This document shows, piece by piece, positions 11,633-21,823 of a stretch of 64,000 nucleotides of DNA (the stretch's first letter is position 1; every line of letters starts with the position of its first letter). The stretch covers positions 5,642,001 to 5,706,000 of the forward strand of contig NZ_AP022600.1 in NCBI RefSeq assembly GCF_010725885.1, given 5' to 3'. Below the pieces are notes generated by a model that was given only the letters and a program-made list of their open reading frames with translations, was not told the DNA's origin and did no database searches. The translations under genes and the position numbers were made by a program. The DNA is from Mycolicibacterium tokaiense (GTDB lineage Bacteria > Actinomycetota > Actinomycetes > Mycobacteriales > Mycobacteriaceae).

Positions 11633-12762
11633 GCCGGCGCTCCCGGCGCGGGCGCGGGAACCAGCGCGGGGTCAGCCGCCGGCGGGGCGGGAGGCGGGGG
11701 CAGTTGCGCCGGATCGGTGGCCAGCGGGGCCGCCGGCGGCAGCAGGGCGGGATCCGCCGCCGGACCCGGCGCAGGCCCGGTGACAGGGCCGGGCAGCGGA
11801 CCGGTGACGGCGCCCAACGCACCCGCAGGCGGTTCGGCGGCCGGCCCGGCGGGGGCGTGCTGGGCGGCGTCGGGCGCGGGCACTGCTACGGGCACCTCCG
11901 GCCCGGCCGGAGCGGGCGCCCCCGGTGCCGTCAGCGGCGTGATCCGCACGGAACGTTCGGGATTGGCCGGATCCCCCGGCGCGGTCAACGCACGCGGGAG
12001 CGGCGCCGGGGTGTTCTCGGGCAGCGGCGAGTTCAGCGGCGGCGGAGGTGTTCCCTCGGCAGGCTTGGGAGTGCCCACCACCATCCAGTTGCCCGCCGGA
12101 TCCTGCACCAGATGGGCGGTGTCGCGAGACGGGATCATGCCCAGACCGCGGGCCGCCTCGGCCAGCGCCGGGGCCGCCTGCGCCTCCAGGACGTCGCGCT
12201 CGAGGGCCTCTTTCTGTTGCAGCAGCGCCTGATTGGTCTGGTGGGCCGCGCCCAGTCGATAGGAACGCTCGGCCGCGTCGGTGGACAGCCAGAGGGTGAC
12301 GCCGAGACCCACCCCGAGGGCACCGATGACCAGCACCACGAACGGCACCCGGGCAGCCAGCGCGCGGGGCCGCAGATCGATGGTCTCCAGCCGGGTGATC
12401 AGCCGCTGCTTGAGCGGGACCCGGACCGCTTTGGGCGCTTTGGCCTTGCGCGCCTTAGCGCGAGCCTTGGCCTGGCCGGTGTTCTTGGCGGGTGCCGGTG
12501 TGCGCACCGGCGTGGTGGCCGGGCCGTGTGCCGGCGGGGTGCCCAGCCCGCGCGGCTCGCGCTTGGGTGCGCGACTGCGGGCTGCGGGGCGGCCGGCCTT
12601 GTCGGCCTTGGCTTTACGTCCTCGCGGAGGGTCGGCCGGGCGCTTGCGCGCGACCGACCCGGGTGCGGCTTTGACCTTGGCCCGACGCCGATCGGGGCTG
12701 CGAAGGACGCCGTCGTCGGAGAAATCCGGCTTCTTCGACGTGGCGTTGCGCTTCGTTTTCAT
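11629..12762 (-). CDS. FtsL-like proline-rich bitopic membrane protein
   Basis: A bitopic protein in the position where ftsL lies in dcw clusters, between rsmH and ftsI. It has 377 residues from the ATG at 12760-12762, which overlaps the rsmH stop by 4 bases. The N-terminal 200 residues are very Lys/Arg/Ala/Pro rich and probably cytoplasmic. One membrane segment ([16 protein letters not shown]) follows, then a short coiled-coil-like stretch ([19 protein letters not shown]) and a Pro/Ala-rich extracytoplasmic tail of more than 100 residues. This matches the M. tuberculosis Rv2164c-type proline-rich protein. The FtsL role in recruiting FtsI and FtsW is inferred from topology and position, since FtsL sequences are poorly conserved. 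Confidence 0.85.
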   Translation of the reverse strand: MKTKRNATSKKPDFSDDGVLRSPDRRRAKVKAAPGSVARKRPADPPRGRKAKADKAGRPAARSRAPKREPRGLGTPPAHGPATTPVRTPAPAKNTGQAKARAKARKAKAPKAVRVPLKQRLITRLETIDLRPRALAARVPFVVLVIGALGVGLGVTLWLSTDAAERSYRLGAAHQTNQALLQQKEALERDVLEAQAAPALAEAARGLGMIPSRDTAHLVQDPAGNWMVVGTPKPAEGTPPPPLNSPLPENTPAPLPRALTAPGDPANPERSVRITPLTAPGAPAPAGPEVPVAVPAPDAAQHAPAGPAAEPPAGALGAVTGPLPGPVTGPAPGPAADPALLPPAAPLATDPAQLPPPPAPPAADPALVPAPAPGAPA

Positions 12763-13973
12763 GACCCGCCCCTGTCTGTCGGTCGTTGTACGGCACGTAG
12801 GCGCACCGCGGCGCTGCGTGGATTGCGATCGATCTCGCGCTGGTCGGCGCGCTCGGCACCCCGGGTCAGCGAGACGAATTCCGGTTCGTGACCGGGTAGT
12901 TCGACCGGCAGGCCCGGCGGTGTGCGGCTGGCGGTCGCGGCGGCGAACACGCTCTTGACGATGCGGTCCTCCAGCGACTGATACGCCATCACCACCACCC
13001 GGCCGCCGGGGCGCAGCGCGGCCAGCGCGGCAGGCAGCGCGGCGCGCAGGGAGTCGAGTTCGGCATTGACGGCCACCCGCAGCGCCTGGAAGGTGCGCTT
13101 GGCCGGGTGCCCGCCGGTACGCCGCGCCGGCGCCGGGATGGCCGCGTAGAGCAACTCCACCAGGTCGCCGGTGGTGGCGAAGGGTGTGCGCTCGCGCCGG
13201 CGGATCACCTCTTTGGCGATCTTGCTGGCGAACTTCTCCTCGCCGTACTCCCGCAGGATGGCTGCCAGCGGTCCGTGGTCGTAGGTGTTGAGGATGTCGG
13301 CGGCGGTCAGCGGCAGGTCCGGATCCATCCGCATGTCCAGCGGCGCGTCGGCGGAGTAGGAGAATCCACGCTCGGTGCGGTCGAGCTGCATCGACGAGAC
13401 CCCGAGGTCGAACAGCACCCCGTCCACCGAGTTCTCGGCGGGATGGCCGGCTTCCTCGAGCGCGTCGGCGATGCCGTCGTAGCGGGTGCGGATCAGGGTG
13501 ACCCGGTTGCCGAAGGGCGCCAGCCGCGCGCCGGCGATCTGGAGGGCGCTGGGGTCGCGGTCCAGGCCGAGGGCGTGCAGTCCGGGCAGATCGCTCAGCA
13601 GCCGCTCGGTGTGCCCACCCGCCCCCAGTGTCGCGTCGATGAACAGCGCACCTGTTCCGTCGGCGGCGCGCGCCGTCAGTGCGGGGGCGAGAAGTTCGGT
13701 GCACCGGTCCAGCAGAACCGGGATGTGGCCGTATTCGGCTCCCCTGGGTTGCGGATCGTCGGCCACCGCGACACCACTTCCTGTTGTTGCGCTGATCGTC
13801 TTCCGGCGGAGCGGGCCCACGGCCCCTGCCCCGAGGTCCCTGCCCGAGAGCGAGAACCTGGCGTCGGGGAAGTACGCCAGGGTCGGCTCGGACAGAGGCC
13901 ACGTGGCACGGACACGTGCCGGCTCGAATTCCGGAAGGGCCTCCTGATCAGATGATGTCGCTGAGTGCTTCAT
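12759..13973 (-). CDS. rsmH: 16S rRNA (cytosine(1402)-N4)-methyltransferase RsmH (MraW)
   Basis: SAM-dependent methyltransferase of 16S rRNA C1402. It has 404 residues, longer than the roughly 310 of the E. coli enzyme. The extra N-terminal ~75 residues contain [12 protein letters not shown] and GRDLGAGA, also recalled from the mycobacterial orthologue, so the long start is kept. The conserved core begins [10 protein letters not shown] at about 82. The SAM site is [14 protein letters not shown] at 110-123, and [11 protein letters not shown] follows. The start overlaps mraZ by 26 bases and the stop overlaps the ftsL-like gene by 4. Confidence 0.95.
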   Translation of the reverse strand: MKHSATSSDQEALPEFEPARVRATWPLSEPTLAYFPDARFSLSGRDLGAGAVGPLRRKTISATTGSGVAVADDPQPRGAEYGHIPVLLDRCTELLAPALTARAADGTGALFIDATLGAGGHTERLLSDLPGLHALGLDRDPSALQIAGARLAPFGNRVTLIRTRYDGIADALEEAGHPAENSVDGVLFDLGVSSMQLDRTERGFSYSADAPLDMRMDPDLPLTAADILNTYDHGPLAAILREYGEEKFASKIAKEVIRRRERTPFATTGDLVELLYAAIPAPARRTGGHPAKRTFQALRVAVNAELDSLRAALPAALAALRPGGRVVVMAYQSLEDRIVKSVFAAATASRTPPGLPVELPGHEPEFVSLTRGAERADQREIDRNPRSAAVRLRAVQRPTDRGGS

Positions 13974-14379
13974 CGCTGGCCGCGGAGAAGTTCTCTTCGT
14001 GAAGCTGCTGGTAGTCCTGCCAGGCCTGGGCGTCCCAGATCTCGAGGTAATCGACGGAGCCGATCACCACGCACTCCTTCGACAGTCCGGCGTAGCGCCG
14101 GTGGTCGGCGGACAGGGTGATGCGGCCCTGTGCGTCGGGGTGCTGCTCGTCGGTGCCTGCGGCCAGGTTGCGCAGGAAGGCGCGGGCATCGGGATTGCTG
14201 CGCGACGCCTGCGCAGCCCGCCGGGCCACCTGCTCGAACTCCGCACGCGGATAAACGGCGAGGCTGTGGTCCTGACTCTTGGTGACCATCAACCCTCCTG
14301 CCAGTGCGTCGCGGAACTTGGCGGGCAGTGTGAGCCGCCCTTTGTCGTCGAGCTTGGGCGTGTAGGTACCGAGAAACAC
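13948..14379 (-). CDS. mraZ: Transcriptional regulator MraZ
   Basis: First gene of the dcw operon; MraZ is a DNA-binding protein with two SpoVT-AbrB-like domains that controls its own operon. It has 143 residues. The two repeats are marked by [16 protein letters not shown] (11-26) and [18 protein letters not shown] (82-99). The start is GTG at 14377-14379 with a strong GGAGGTGA Shine-Dalgarno 6 bases upstream. The box array at 14444-14488 is its likely operator. Confidence 0.97.
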   Translation of the reverse strand: MFLGTYTPKLDDKGRLTLPAKFRDALAGGLMVTKSQDHSLAVYPRAEFEQVARRAAQASRSNPDARAFLRNLAAGTDEQHPDAQGRITLSADHRRYAGLSKECVVIGSVDYLEIWDAQAWQDYQQLHEENFSAASDEALSDII

Positions 14380-14443
14380 TCGTCACCTCCACGTCTGGGC
14401 CCGGTCGGAAAGCTCGGCCTCCTCTGCTGCTCTCTCCGACCTT

Positions 14444-14488
14444 CGCCACGATACCCCACAATCCCCCACTTTTCTCCAACCGTTGCCA
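14444..14488 (-). promoter_or_regulatory. Array of five MraZ-type TGG boxes with 10-base period
   Basis: Read on the minus strand, TGGCA, TGGAG, TGGGG, TGGGG and TGGCG start at 14488, 14478, 14468, 14458 and 14448, each exactly 10 bases apart and all before the mraZ RBS. MraZ in other bacteria binds TGGGN repeats separated by 5 bases, which is this geometry (established knowledge). A possible -10 (TATCGT, 14448-14453) lies inside the last boxes, so binding would block the promoter. Autoregulation is inferred. Confidence 0.75.
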
Positions 14489-14780
14489 CTTTGTGCGCGT
14501 CGCGCCCCACTCAGCACAGGAAATGGCCGCGCAACGGGTCGTCCGCTGCGGCCTGACCGGCGGACAGTGGCCCGTCAGCGCGCCAGAACACCAGCTCAGA
14601 GCCGTAGTAGGTAGTGGTGGGGTGCAGGTGGGGCGTCGTGGGGGTCTCGGGGGGCCCGCGCCCTACGAACCAGCCCTGAAGCGACGTCTGTGCGGTTTAC
14701 TCCGCGACACGCCGGTGTGGGCATCGCTGAGCACACATGTGTGCCGGGAAAGAGGCGCCGGACAATGCCGGGCGCACAAA
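14489..14780. other. Non-coding interval between the mraZ operator and the DUF3040 gene terminator
   Basis: Short open frames exist on both strands, but none has a convincing RBS or a recognisable product. Nothing else was identified beyond the flanking operator and terminator. Confidence 0.5.
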
Positions 14781-14808
14781 AAACCGGCGCACGTGTCACG
14801 TGCGCCGG
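14778..14808 (-). terminator. Intrinsic terminator of the DUF3040 gene
   Basis: A 12-base perfect inverted repeat (CCGGCGCACGTG at 14784-14795 and CACGTGCGCCGG at 14797-14808) is followed on the minus strand by six T residues (14783-14778). It lies about 35 bases past the DUF3040 stop and insulates the dcw operon from that gene. Confidence 0.85.
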
Positions 14809-14841
14809 TCGGAAGAGTCTGCTGAGGGGCTGGCGATCAGC

Positions 14842-15252
14842 TCACTGGTCGAAGCGCCGCCGGAAACGGTCTTCCATGCGGCTGGTGAAGGATCCGCCGC
14901 CACCGCCCTTGGACTTCTTGGGCCGGGCCGAACCACCACCGTCCACCGGACCGGCAGCGTCCTTCGCGATCCCCCGCGGGCCGGTGATGGCATACACCAC
15001 GCCACCGAACATGACGATGAAGCCGATGACGGACAGGATCGGGAAACCGCCGATCATGGTCGCCTTGAACGCGACGCCGCACACCAGCATCGCCAGCCCG
15101 ATCACGAAAAGCGCCACGCCCTGGAGGCGACGGCGTGCCGACGGGGCGCGCAGATTCCCACCGCGGACACTGGAAGCGAACTTCGGGTCCTCGGCGTAGA
15201 GAGCGCTCTCGATCTGGTCGAGCATGCGCTGCTCATGATCGGAGAGTGGCAT
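14842..15252 (-). CDS. DUF3040 family small membrane protein
   Basis: A 136-residue protein starting MPLSDHEQRMLDQIESAL, the hallmark N-terminus of the actinobacterial DUF3040 family. Two adjacent membrane segments (about residues 46-64 and 69-90) are followed by a Gly/Lys-rich cytoplasmic tail (KSKGGGGGSF). The ATG at 15250-15252 has a GGGAGG Shine-Dalgarno just upstream. It corresponds in position to M. tuberculosis Rv2169c. Function is unknown; the location beside the division cluster is conserved. A strong terminator follows. Confidence 0.88.
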   Translation of the reverse strand: MPLSDHEQRMLDQIESALYAEDPKFASSVRGGNLRAPSARRRLQGVALFVIGLAMLVCGVAFKATMIGGFPILSVIGFIVMFGGVVYAITGPRGIAKDAAGPVDGGGSARPKKSKGGGGGSFTSRMEDRFRRRFDQ

Positions 15253-15541
15253 TCGTCCCTCCTTGCCGGCACGGCGGGTCTGGACCGGGAGGCTCGTGGG
15301 GGGGCCTCGAGAAGGTCGGGTGGTGCGGTGTGTACAACTAGGTGCCCGAATCGGTCGGGCCTCTAACACGATGATACGAGGTGAATCTGAGCCGTACCAC
15401 CTTGTTCGCACCTCGATTGTATGACGTGCGACAACAGTGAGATGCACTCCCCTCACCGAAGATAATGGGTCGGTCGGGGAAACCCGGCGGGGTACCCCGC
15501 CGGACGACGACCGCGCGACCGCAATCGGAGGATTTCCAGCC

Positions 15542-16159
15542 TTGGCGACATACCTCATCGATCTGTCGCCCGACGCCATGCGACAGCGGCTCGGCGACGC
15601 GCTCAGTGTCTACGTCGACGCGATGCGCTACCCGCGCGGCACCGAGGACCAGCGGGCCTCGATGTGGCTGGAACACACTCGTCGGCGGGGCTGGAAAGCG
15701 GTGGCCGCCGTGGAGGTGGACGTGGCGGAGGTGGACGCCGACCCGGCCCGGAGAGGCGAGCCTGACCAGGACTTTTCCGGCGCCCCGCTGCTGGGTGTCG
15801 CATATGGGTACTGCGGCGCTCCCGACCAGTGGTGGCAGCAGCAGGTGGTGGCCGGGCTGCGGCGCGCGGGGCGCAGCGCCACCGAGATCAGCGCCCTGAT
15901 GAACAGCTATTTCGAGCTCACCGAGCTGCACATCAACCCGCCCGCTCAGGGCCGCGGCCTGGGCGAGGCCCTGACCCGGCGGCTGCTGGCCGGTCGCGCC
16001 GAGGCCAACGTGCTGCTGTCGACCCCGGAGATCAACGGCGAGGCCAACCGGGCCTGGCGGCTGTACCGCCGGCTCGGCTTCACCGATGTGATCCGCGGCT
16101 ATCATTTCGCCGGCGATCCCCGGGCCTTCGCCATTCTGGGCCGGCCCCTCCCGCTCTGA
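15542..16159 (+). CDS. GNAT-family N-acetyltransferase
   Basis: A 205-residue acetyltransferase with the GNAT fold. The acetyl-CoA-binding stretch is INPPAQGRGLGEALTRRLL (about residues 137-155) and the C-terminal NRAWRLYRRLGF block is typical. The start is TTG at 15542-15544 (MATYLIDLSPDAM), chosen because GGAGG lies at 15527-15531 and the length then equals that of the M. tuberculosis Rv2170 homologue. The substrate cannot be read from the sequence; the M. tuberculosis homologue has been reported to acetylate isoniazid (recalled literature). It is divergent from the DUF3040 gene, with promoters expected in 15253-15541. Confidence 0.85.
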   Translation: MATYLIDLSPDAMRQRLGDALSVYVDAMRYPRGTEDQRASMWLEHTRRRGWKAVAAVEVDVAEVDADPARRGEPDQDFSGAPLLGVAYGYCGAPDQWWQQQVVAGLRRAGRSATEISALMNSYFELTELHINPPAQGRGLGEALTRRLLAGRAEANVLLSTPEINGEANRAWRLYRRLGFTDVIRGYHFAGDPRAFAILGRPLPL

Positions 16160-16185
16160 CGCCCGGACCGGTGCCGTCTGGCACT

Positions 16186-16896
16186 ATGACCTGCGTGCGC
16201 AACCCGAGACGAACCCGTCGCATCCGCATGCTGACACTGGCGGTACTGCTCCTGGTGGTCGCGCCGCTGGCCGTCGGCTGCGTGAAGGTGCACACCACGC
16301 TCACCGTCTCCCCCGACGACCTCGTGTCGGGCCGGATCATCGCGGCGGCCCAGCCCACCGACGATCAGGACGAGGGCCCCCAGCTGCGCTCCGACGTGCC
16401 GTTCGCGCAGAAGGTCGCCATCTCGGAGTACAGCGACAACGACGGCTTCGTGGGATCGGAGGCGGTGTTCTCCAACCTCGGGTTCTCCGAGGTGCCCCAG
16501 CTGGCCTACCTGAACTCCGAGGCTGCCGGGGTGGACCTGTCCTTCCGCCGCGCCGGCAACCTGGTGATCCTCGAGGGCCGGGTGGACCTCACCTCACTGA
16601 CCGACCAGAACGCCGACGTGGAGCTAACGGTGTCGTTTCCCGGCGAGATCACCTCCACCAACGGCAACCGGATCGACACCGACATCGTGGAGTGGAAGCT
16701 CAAGCCCGGCATCGTCAACACGATGAGCGCCCAGGCCCGCTACACCGATCCCAGCACCCGCTCCTTCGTCGGCGGCGCACTGGTGCTCGGCGTGTCGTCG
16801 CTGGTGGTCGCCGGCCTGGTCGGGCTGCTGGCCTGGCTGGCCAGGGACCGCTCCGCCAAGGTGGGCGCCACCCCACCGAACCGGCAGGACAGCTGA
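16186..16896 (+). CDS. lppM: Lipoprotein LppM
   Basis: A 236-residue predicted lipoprotein. An Arg-rich N-terminus and hydrophobic segment end in a lipobox LAVGC with Cys32 as the lipidated residue. The beta-rich body is followed by a C-terminal membrane segment (about 200-222) and a short charged tail, giving the unusual lipid-plus-transmembrane anchoring of LppM. In M. tuberculosis LppM affects phagosome maturation (established for that species). The start ATG at 16186 has no clear RBS; GTG at 16195 is an alternative. It lies 26 bases after the GNAT gene, probably in the same transcript. Confidence 0.85.
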   Translation: MTCVRNPRRTRRIRMLTLAVLLLVVAPLAVGCVKVHTTLTVSPDDLVSGRIIAAAQPTDDQDEGPQLRSDVPFAQKVAISEYSDNDGFVGSEAVFSNLGFSEVPQLAYLNSEAAGVDLSFRRAGNLVILEGRVDLTSLTDQNADVELTVSFPGEITSTNGNRIDTDIVEWKLKPGIVNTMSAQARYTDPSTRSFVGGALVLGVSSLVVAGLVGLLAWLARDRSAKVGATPPNRQDS

Positions 16897-16905
16897 CTCC
16901 GGCTG

Positions 16906-17625
16906 TCAGACCACCGACGGCCGGCCGAACCGCGCCGTCACACCGGGCGAATAGAGTGCGCGCAGCGTGCCGCCGGACGTGACCACATCGGCGGCTGCCA
17001 CCAGATCGCTTGTCAGGTCCACAATCTCGGCAGAGTGCAACGGCCAGGGCTCGTGCTCGTTGGGTACCCACCAGGTTCTGCCCGCCTTACGGGTGTGGGC
17101 GCCCCAGCGCGCGGTCAACCACACCTCCAGCGAGGTCGGCTCGACGCGCTCGCCGACGTCGACGACGACGCGGCTGCGCAAACCGCGCCGGGGTAGCCGC
17201 CGCACGCTGTCGTAGGTCACCCGGTCACCGTCGCGGGACATCGACATGCGCGCCCAGGTGTACGGCACGCCGAGCGACGCCCGGATGGCGGGCACGATCG
17301 CCAGCCGCTCGGTCTCCAGCGAGCGGAACAGCACACCGTGACGCCCGGCGTCGTCGGTGGAGTAGAGCCGGACATTGGTCTCGAGGAAGTGCCCCAGGTA
17401 CGGCACCGCTCGCGGCAGCGCCAGCGTGAGATCCCGCATCGTGAAGGGGATGAGCCCGACGTAGGTGACACCGTCGACCACATCGGGCCGCGTGCCCTGT
17501 GGGTAGAGGTGGGCCACGGCGGCAGGTTCCACCGGCCAGTGGATGAACGTCACGTCGGTCCACCGCTGTGAGGTGAAGACCGGCGGCGGTAAGGCAGGCG
17601 GGGTGACCGGATAATCGGCCGGCAT
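16906..17625 (-). CDS. DUF2071 (YqjF-like) domain protein
   Basis: A 239-residue cytoplasmic protein with the DUF2071 pattern: a Trp-rich opening (RWTDVTFIHWPVEPAAV), LYPQGTRPDVVDGVTYVGLIPF at about 41-62, and a later YTWARMSM block. The family's biochemical role is unknown. ATG at 17623-17625 has AGGA 8 bases upstream. It follows metF on the same strand with a 53-base gap, so co-transcription is likely, and it is convergent with lppM. I do not recall a counterpart at this exact spot in M. tuberculosis, so it may be an accessory insertion. Confidence 0.8.
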   Translation of the reverse strand: MPADYPVTPPALPPPVFTSQRWTDVTFIHWPVEPAAVAHLYPQGTRPDVVDGVTYVGLIPFTMRDLTLALPRAVPYLGHFLETNVRLYSTDDAGRHGVLFRSLETERLAIVPAIRASLGVPYTWARMSMSRDGDRVTYDSVRRLPRRGLRSRVVVDVGERVEPTSLEVWLTARWGAHTRKAGRTWWVPNEHEPWPLHSAEIVDLTSDLVAAADVVTSGGTLRALYSPGVTARFGRPSVV

Positions 17626-17678
17626 CGGGCCATCCTGTCATCTGGGGCGCAGGCCGCGCCGCCGGCCCGGCCGGACAG

Positions 17679-19879
<2,201 letters not shown>

Positions 19880-19884
19880 ACCCG

Positions 19885-21375
19885 ATGTCCACCCCCACCA
19901 CGTCCTCCTCGACCGCCGGACACCTGGCCAAGCTGCGTGAGTTCGCCCGCACCGACGAGGCCCGGCCCGCGCTGCTCGGTTTCCTGGGCGCGCTGATGAT
20001 CACCGCCGGCGGCCTGGGTGCCGGCAGCACCCGTTCACATGACCCGGTGCTGGAGTCGATGCACCTGTCCTGGCTACGCTTCGGCCACGGCCTGGTGCTG
20101 TCCTCGGTGCTGCTGTGGGGCGGCGTCGCGCTGATGCTGGTGGCCTGGCTGTGGCTGGGCCGACGCATGCTCGACCACGGCAGCAGCGAATACACCATGC
20201 TGGCCACCACCGGGTTCTGGCTGGCGCCGCTGTTGCTCTCGGTCCCGCTGTTCAGCCGCGACACCTATTCCTACCTGGCGCAGGGCGCCCTGCTGCGCGA
20301 CGGCTTCGATCCCTACGTCGTGGGACCGATCGAGAATCCGAATGCCCTGCTGGACAACGTGAGTCCGATCTGGACCACCACCACCGCTCCGTACGGACCG
20401 GCGTTCATCCTGGTGGCCAAGTTCGTCACCATGATCACCGGCGACAACGTCATCGCGGGCACCATGGTGTTGCGGTTGTGCATGCTGCCGGGACTGGCCC
20501 TCCTGATCTGGGCCGCCCCCCGCATCGCCCGCCACATCGGCGCCAGCGGCGCTGTGGCCCTGTGGATCTGCGTGCTCAACCCACTGGTGATCATTCACCT
20601 GATGGGTGGAGTGCACAACGAGATGCTGATGGTCGGACTGATGGCCGCCGGGATCGCGCTGGTGTTCAGCCGCCGGTTCGTCGCGGGCTTCGTCGTGGCC
20701 ACCGTGGCCGTCGCGGTGAAAGCCACCGCGGGGCTGGCCCTTCCGTTCATGGTGTGGGTGTGGATACGGGCACTGCGGGAACGCGGCCACCGCCGCCTGA
20801 CCGCCTTCGCCATGGCCGCCGCCGGTTCGATCGCCATTTTCGTTGGCGTGTTCGCCGTGCTGTCGCTGGCCGCCGGCGTCGGCCTGGGATGGCTGACGGC
20901 ACTGGCGGGTTCGGTGAAGATCATCAACTGGCTGACCGTGCCCACCGCGATCGCCAACGTGACCAACGCCGTCGGCGGACTGTTCTTCGGCGTGAACTTC
21001 TACGCCGTGCTCGACGCCACCCGCATCGCCGGGATCATCATCATCGCCGTCAGCCTGCCGCTGCTGTGGTGGCGGTTCCGCCACGACGACCGCGAGACCC
21101 TGGTGGGCATCGGCTGGGCCATGCTGGTGGTGGTTCTCTTCGTGCCCGCCGCGCTGCCCTGGTACTACACCTGGCCGCTGGCGATCATCGCCGCCATCGC
21201 CCAGTCGCGGCCCGCCGTCGCGGCCATCGCCGGGTTCTCCACCTGGATCATGGTCATCTTCAAACCCGACGGGTCACACGGCATGTACGTCTGGGTGCAC
21301 GTCATCCTGGCCACAGTGTGTGCGGTGGCGGCCTGGTACTACCTCAAGCGCGCGGAACAGCCCACCGCTCAGTAG
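19885..21375 (+). CDS. mptA: Alpha-(1->6)-mannopyranosyltransferase MptA (GT-C)
   Basis: Polytopic GT-C enzyme that uses polyprenyl-phosphomannose to elongate the alpha-1,6-mannan core of lipomannan and lipoarabinomannan on the periplasmic face. It has 496 residues and a dozen or more hydrophobic segments. The first extracytoplasmic loop carries PLFSRDTYSYLAQG (Asp126), the GT-C acidic motif of this family. The ATG at 19885 is 5 bases after the preceding stop, with a poor RBS, so coupling is likely. Its 3' end overlaps the convergent DNA-binding protein gene by 7 bases. Confidence 0.92.
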   Translation: MSTPTTSSSTAGHLAKLREFARTDEARPALLGFLGALMITAGGLGAGSTRSHDPVLESMHLSWLRFGHGLVLSSVLLWGGVALMLVAWLWLGRRMLDHGSSEYTMLATTGFWLAPLLLSVPLFSRDTYSYLAQGALLRDGFDPYVVGPIENPNALLDNVSPIWTTTTAPYGPAFILVAKFVTMITGDNVIAGTMVLRLCMLPGLALLIWAAPRIARHIGASGAVALWICVLNPLVIIHLMGGVHNEMLMVGLMAAGIALVFSRRFVAGFVVATVAVAVKATAGLALPFMVWVWIRALRERGHRRLTAFAMAAAGSIAIFVGVFAVLSLAAGVGLGWLTALAGSVKIINWLTVPTAIANVTNAVGGLFFGVNFYAVLDATRIAGIIIIAVSLPLLWWRFRHDDRETLVGIGWAMLVVVLFVPAALPWYYTWPLAIIAAIAQSRPAVAAIAGFSTWIMVIFKPDGSHGMYVWVHVILATVCAVAAWYYLKRAEQPTAQ

Positions 21376-21773
21376 GCCATGGCCTGGGCCCGGCGGACCA
21401 CCTCGCGGGCCTGGTGGGAATGCAGCGCATCCGCCGGCCTGGCGTTGGACACCGGCTCCCGGTCACCGTCGAACGTCGCCGTCAGCGACGAGTCGGCGGT
21501 GAACAGCCAGCGCAGGATCTCGGTCTCGTGGTATCCGCCGTCGCGCAGCACCGCCAGCAGCCCCGCCAGCGGTTTCACCACCGTCCCGGAGGAGGTGAAG
21601 AACACCTGCGGCACCACCACCACGCCGTCTCGGCGCAACGCCACCAGATGGCCGTCGCGCAGGTGCTGGTGCACCTTGGTGACCGGGATACCGAGCATGT
21701 GGGCGACGGTCGGGAGATCGTGGACCGGCTCGTCCGCATCGAGGACGTCGTCGCCAGCGGGAATGCTGCTCAC
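21369..21773 (-). CDS. Winged-helix DNA-binding protein, PknL-substrate type (Rv2175c family)
   Basis: A 134-residue DNA-binding protein. The helix-turn-helix is DLPTVAHMLGIPVTKVHQHL (about residues 17-36) and the family C-terminus is ALHSHQAREVVRRAQAMAY. The start GTG at 21771-21773 is preferred over longer frames because TACACT (21780-21785) forms a -10 just 6 bases upstream. It is divergent from pknL with about 50 bases between starts; the M. tuberculosis orthologue is a PknL substrate. With this start the protein lacks the N-terminal extension carrying the recalled phospho-acceptor Thr9. Confidence 0.88.
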   Translation of the reverse strand: MSSIPAGDDVLDADEPVHDLPTVAHMLGIPVTKVHQHLRDGHLVALRRDGVVVVPQVFFTSSGTVVKPLAGLLAVLRDGGYHETEILRWLFTADSSLTATFDGDREPVSNARPADALHSHQAREVVRRAQAMAY

Positions 21774-21779
21774 CGGAGC

Positions 21780-21785
21780 AGTGTA
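21780..21785 (-). promoter_or_regulatory. Predicted -10 of the leaderless Rv2175c-type gene
   Basis: TACACT on the minus strand, 6 bases before GTG at 21773. It faces the pknL -10 about 26 bases away, so the two promoters are nearly back to back. Confidence 0.55.
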
Positions 21786-21810
21786 GGACGGCGGGCACCA
21801 CCCGTGCACA

Positions 21811-21816
21811 TAACAT
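21811..21816 (+). promoter_or_regulatory. Predicted -10 of a leaderless pknL transcript
   Basis: TAACAT with a 7-base spacer to the pknL GTG at 21824. No RBS is present, which is consistent with leaderless translation. Confidence 0.55.
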
Positions 21817-21823
21817 TGGCGCG

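Noticed and set aside
9593..12232. An 879-codon plus-strand open frame opposite ftsI
   Set aside because: No family resemblance and skewed Arg/Gly/His composition; it is a shadow of ftsI and the ftsL-like gene.
14493..14825. Small plus-strand gene between mraZ and the DUF3040 gene
   Set aside because: The 110-codon frame has no RBS, crosses the operator region and the terminator, and shows no protein-like features.
15344..15360. Terminator at GCCCGAATCGGTCGGGC
   Set aside because: A 6-base stem with a 5-base loop between divergent genes, where no transcript needs ending; it may be an operator but nothing supports it.
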